Assembly: GCA_016463365.1 (NCBI GenBank)
Contig: JAEMRJ010000100.1
Coordinates: 1 to 8,584, forward strand
Reading direction: 5' to 3'
Length of the DNA stretch: 8,584 nt
Source of the DNA: Thermoleophilaceae bacterium
Lineage (GTDB): Bacteria; Actinomycetota; Thermoleophilia; Solirubrobacterales; JACPNS01
Part shown: in pieces, positions 6,557 to 8,584 of the stretch
How positions within the stretch are numbered: position 1 is the first letter of the stretch
How the letters are laid out: each line of letters starts with the position of its first letter
Notes under the pieces: generated by a model
The model's database searches: none
What the model was told of the DNA's origin: nothing
What the model saw: the letters and a program-made list of their open reading frames with translations, nothing else
Position numbers and translations under genes: made by a program

Positions 6557-7230
6557 CAGGCGCCGGTCGAGAGTGAGTCGAATTCAGTGGTCGCCATCGG
6601 CTCAAGGTCGTCGGCGGTCGTGACCTCGGCCAGGTGGGCGGTGTCGTTCAAACGCACCAGTCGCCCGGTCCCGTCGGGCTCGACGAGAAACTCGGTGATC
6701 GACGCGTTTCCGATCGACATGATCCGTCCAAATTCAGCCGCCGGCATCCCGAGCAGATGGCACGTCGCAAGCCGGATGCAGCCACCGTGCGTCACTGCGA
6801 CAACGGTCTGGTCCCGGTAGGTCGCGGCCAGTTCGGTGATCACGCCGCCGACACGCACCATTGCATCGGCATAGGTCTCGCCATCGTCCCAGCCCTCGAT
6901 GCCCTCGATCCGCCATCGCGTCCAGGCTTGCGGGTTCTCGCGCTCGACCTCTTCGCGGGTGATCCCCGTCCAGGATCCGACGTCCACTTCGCGCAGGTCT
7001 TCGCGACGCGAAATCTTCAGTCCGACGGAACCGGCCAGAGCGTCCGCGGTCAGGTAGGCGCGCTCAAGATCCGACGCGACGATCGCATCCACGCCTTCAT
7101 CGACCAGCCGCGCGGCAACATGTGCCGCCTGACGGCGACCAAGTTTGGAGAGCGGCGGGTCGGCCTGGCCCTGAAGTCGGCCGATGGCGTTCCACTCACT
7201 CTCGCCGTGACGGACGAGCAGGAGTCTCAC
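6556..7230 (-). CDS. Histidine phosphatase family protein (phosphoglycerate mutase-like)
   Basis: The 224-residue cytoplasmic protein is of usual length for branch 1 of the histidine phosphatase superfamily. The N-terminal 'LVRHGESEWN' carries Arg7 and the phospho-accepting His8. Arg57 lies in 'SDLERAYLTA', Glu81 in 'LREVDVGSWTG' is the likely general acid/base, and His148 in 'VTHGGCIRL' completes the site. The catalytic set is complete, so an active phosphatase is likely; the family spans sugar phosphates, phosphoglycerate derivatives and nucleotide-loop substrates and this one cannot be assigned. Overall it looks more like actinobacterial GpgP-type phosphatases than true phosphoglycerate mutase. 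Translation starts at GTG overlapping the upstream stop by 4 nt (GTGA). The last 20 or so residues (DDLEPMATTEFDSLSTGA) are a poorly conserved-looking tail. Its link to the downstream acyl-CoA genes is not obvious. Confidence 0.93.
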   Translation of the reverse strand: MRLLLVRHGESEWNAIGRLQGQADPPLSKLGRRQAAHVAARLVDEGVDAIVASDLERAYLTADALAGSVGLKISRREDLREVDVGSWTGITREEVERENPQAWTRWRIEGIEGWDDGETYADAMVRVGGVITELAATYRDQTVVAVTHGGCIRLATCHLLGMPAAEFGRIMSIGNASITEFLVEPDGTGRLVRLNDTAHLAEVTTADDLEPMATTEFDSLSTGA

Positions 7231-7619
7231 TCGAGTGAGATTACGTCCAGCGGTAGACCGAGTTCCTCGCGGATCGAATCATCGAACGCCCCGGGGTCGG
7301 GAATCGACTTGTCCGGGTTGTGATGCGCGATCACCACGCCGTCGACTTCGTGAGCGCGGCCGACCTCGATCACCTCGCCCTCGAGATCCTCACCCGCGAC
7401 CCATTCATGTTCGATCTCGACACCCTCTTTGCGCAGACCGTCCACGCGGTCATCAAGCGAGGTCAGGTACGGACTGTCGACGGATCGCTCGTTGCCCCAG
7501 CGGTCGGAGCGTGGCGTGACGAGCACGAAGTCGCGGTCCTCATCGAGCGAGCGCACGCGAGCGTCGTCGAGCACCGCGGCCAGCGTGTCATCGTCGAAGG
7601 CGACGATCATCCAGGTCAT
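7227..7619 (-). CDS. Small acidic protein, UspA-fold-like, first gene of the operon
   Basis: The 130-residue, strongly acidic protein starts at MTWMIVAFDDD. I do not recognise a named family. The pattern of strands and helices (an N-terminal 'MIVAFDD' strand, 'RDFVLVTPRS', a helix then 'GVEIEHEWVAG', 'HEVDGVVIAHHNP', and a final 'LDVISLE' strand) resembles a universal stress protein alpha/beta fold. It lacks the G-X2-G-X9-GS ATP-binding motif of nucleotide-binding Usp proteins, so if it is Usp-like it probably does not bind ATP that way. Start choice: an upstream GTG at 7676 would add 19 residues that look like noise and would bury the promoter region, whereas ATG 7619 lies 6 nt after a good -10 hexamer. 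Met at 7610 is a further alternative. The stop overlaps the phosphatase GTG by 4 nt. A regulatory or stress role is only a suggestion. Confidence 0.8.
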   Translation of the reverse strand: MTWMIVAFDDDTLAAVLDDARVRSLDEDRDFVLVTPRSDRWGNERSVDSPYLTSLDDRVDGLRKEGVEIEHEWVAGEDLEGEVIEVGRAHEVDGVVIAHHNPDKSIPDPGAFDDSIREELGLPLDVISLE

Positions 7620-7625
7620 CAGCCG

Positions 7626-7631
7626 ATCATA
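7626..7631 (-). promoter_or_regulatory. -10 element for leaderless transcription of the five-gene operon
   Basis: On the minus strand this reads TATGAT, one mismatch from TATAAT and a fit to the actinobacterial TANNNT. Only 6 nt separate it from the ATG at 7619, the spacing of leaderless genes, where transcription begins at the start codon. No Shine-Dalgarno precedes that ATG, which agrees. I see no convincing -35 hexamer 16-18 nt upstream. A direct repeat of GCCGATC (+ strand 7622-7628 and 7634-7640) flanks and overlaps the hexamer and might bind a regulator. Confidence 0.42.
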
Positions 7632-7663
7632 AGGCCGATCGCTCGGGAGTGCGGCGGCGTTCG

Positions 7664-7676
7664 GTGCAATCTGCAC
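7664..7676. promoter_or_regulatory. 13-bp palindrome in the divergent promoter region (possible operator)
   Basis: GTGCA (7664-7668), three-base spacer ATC, TGCAC (7672-7676) form a perfect inverted repeat with 5-bp arms. It lies 19 nt before the glpX start codon, in the presumed -35/-10 spacer of glpX, and 44 nt upstream of the operon start. It is well placed for a dimeric repressor, but arms this short can occur by chance. Confidence 0.25.
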
Positions 7677-7678
7677 GC

Positions 7679-7684
7679 TAGGGT
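7679..7684 (+). promoter_or_regulatory. Weak candidate -10 for glpX
   Basis: TAGGGT matches the TANNNT minimum 11 nt before the glpX ATG, predicting a very short leader or a start near the initiation codon. No recognisable -35 is present at the proper distance, and there is no clear Shine-Dalgarno. This is the only such hexamer I found between the divergent start codons on the plus strand. Confidence 0.22.
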
Positions 7685-7695
7685 TGTCGCCGCAG

Positions 7696-8584
7696 ATGGA
7701 TGTGAATCTTCACGCACCGGAATCCCACCCCGACCGCAACCTCGCGCTCGAGCTGGTCCGCGTCACCGAAGCCGCCGCGTTGGCTTCTGCCCGCTGGGTG
7801 GGCCACGGCGACAAGATCGCCGCAGACCAGGCCGCAGTGGACGCGATGCGCTTTGTTCTGGACTCCGTCCCGATGAACGGCGTGGTCGTGATCGGCGAAG
7901 GCGAAAAAGACGAAGCCCCGATGCTCTACAACGGCGAGCAGATCGGCGACGGCAGCCCGCCAGAGGTCGACATCGCAGTGGACCCGCTCGAGGGCACCAC
8001 GCTGACCGCCAAGGGGTTCCCTTCAGCGCTCTCGGTAATTGCACTTTCTGAGCGCGGCACGATGTTTGACCCGGGCCCGTGCGTCTACATGGAAAAGATG
8101 GCCGGCACCGACGAGATCGCCGACCTCCTGGACCTCGACCGCCCGATCGGCGAAACACTCGAGCTGATCGCAGCCCGCAAGAGCAAGACAGTTTCCGACG
8201 TACTCGTGATCATGCTCGACCGCGAGCGTCACATGCCGCGCGCCGAAGAGATTCGCAAGGCCGGCGCACGCATCCGCTTCATCACCGACGGCGATGTCTC
8301 CGGCGCCCTGATGGCCGTTTCCGACCGCTCGCCCGTTGACCTTTTGTGGGGCATCGGCGGAACGCCCGAAGGCGTGATCGCCGCTGCCGCGATCCACTGC
8401 ATGGGCGGCCGCCTGGTCGGGCGCCTCTACGCGCGCAACGACGACGAGAAGCAGCAGGCACTCGATGGTGGCTATGACCTCGAGGGAGTCCTGACCGAGC
8501 ACGACCTGGTCACCGGCGAAGACGTCTTTTTCGCCGCCACCGGCGTGACCGACGGCGACATGCTCCAGGGCGTTCGCTACCCGC
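7696..8584 (+). CDS. glpX: Class II fructose-1,6-bisphosphatase GlpX (3' end outside window)
   Basis: The frame runs open from ATG 7696 to the window end: 296 complete codons of a protein usually about 330-345 residues, so roughly 30-50 are missing. It hydrolyses fructose 1,6-bisphosphate to fructose 6-phosphate in the cytoplasm, the committed gluconeogenic step; in many actinobacteria GlpX is the main such enzyme. Landmarks match E. coli GlpX closely: 'RVTEAAALASARWVGHGDK' near the N-terminus, 'IGEGEKDEAPMLYNGE' (66-81), 'DIAVDPLEGT' (92-101), 'GIGGTPEGVIAAAA' (219-232) and 'ATGVTDGD' (281-288). Metal and catalytic residues corresponding to E. coli Asp33, Glu57, Asp85, Glu88 and Glu213 are Asp44, Glu68, Asp96, Glu99 and Glu225 by hand alignment, all present. 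The ATG gives a six-residue-longer N-terminus than E. coli; GTG at 7702 is an alternative. It is transcribed divergently from the five-gene operon. Confidence 0.96.
   Translation, partial: MDVNLHAPESHPDRNLALELVRVTEAAALASARWVGHGDKIAADQAAVDAMRFVLDSVPMNGVVVIGEGEKDEAPMLYNGEQIGDGSPPEVDIAVDPLEGTTLTAKGFPSALSVIALSERGTMFDPGPCVYMEKMAGTDEIADLLDLDRPIGETLELIAARKSKTVSDVLVIMLDRERHMPRAEEIRKAGARIRFITDGDVSGALMAVSDRSPVDLLWGIGGTPEGVIAAAAIHCMGGRLVGRLYARNDDEKQQALDGGYDLEGVLTEHDLVTGEDVFFAATGVTDGDMLQGVRYP

Noticed and set aside
5642..6820. 392-codon plus-strand frame opposite the hydrolase and phosphatase genes
   Set aside because: It is antisense to genes with complete catalytic motifs and has low-complexity Arg/His/Ser-rich composition.
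7620..7676. GTG start at 7676 for the Usp-like protein
   Set aside because: The added 19 residues carry no structure, and this start would place the -10 hexamer inside the gene and leave almost no spacer to glpX.
8023..8502. 159-codon minus-strand frame (and 7763-8158 on the same strand)
   Set aside because: It is antisense to glpX, whose conserved motifs run through the whole stretch on the plus strand.

Overview
The window is GC-rich, densely packed bacterial DNA, most likely from an actinobacterium. The best guess is class Thermoleophilia (Solirubrobacterales-like). That placement is inference. It rests on GC-ending codon choice, paired FadE-type acyl-CoA dehydrogenases, a GlpX-type fructose bisphosphatase, and an exported repeat protein whose C-terminal domain (Gly/Arg-rich, C-X12-C, an 'RAAGRPLAVGRYSVRL' stretch) resembles domains common on secreted proteins of that class. 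There are no RNA genes, CRISPR arrays, insertion sequences or phage genes.

Region 1 (1-3249, + strand) is the 3' part of a very large gene for an exported, surface-type protein. It has twelve complete tandem HYR/Ig-like repeats of 76 or 78 residues, each with two conserved cysteines. A short Pro/Gly/Thr linker and a 133-residue C-terminal domain follow. The start of the gene, with any signal peptide, lies outside the window. The array is a mosaic: one 193-nt block occurs twice without a single difference.

Region 2 (3253-7619, - strand) is a tight five-gene run read from right to left: a small UspA-fold-like protein, a histidine phosphatase, an alpha/beta hydrolase with an Asp nucleophile, and two acyl-CoA dehydrogenases. 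Junctions are a 4-nt overlap, a 1-nt overlap, a 10-nt gap and a 3-nt gap, so this is very probably one transcript. The two dehydrogenases look like the complementary halves of a heteromeric enzyme: one keeps a candidate catalytic glutamate and a good flavin-binding signature, the other has neither in standard form. The operon probably oxidises an unusual acyl-CoA (branched, cyclic or steroid-like side chain), with the hydrolase acting on a related substrate. The substrate cannot be read from the sequence.

Region 3 (7620-7695) is a 76-nt divergent promoter region. It holds a good -10 hexamer placed for leaderless transcription of the operon, a 13-bp palindrome and a weak -10 facing the other way.

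Region 4 (7696-8584, + strand) is the start of glpX, class II fructose-1,6-bisphosphatase (gluconeogenesis). It is cut by the window end, lacking roughly its last 30-50 residues. The remaining + and - strand open frames are antisense or frame-shifted shadows of these genes.
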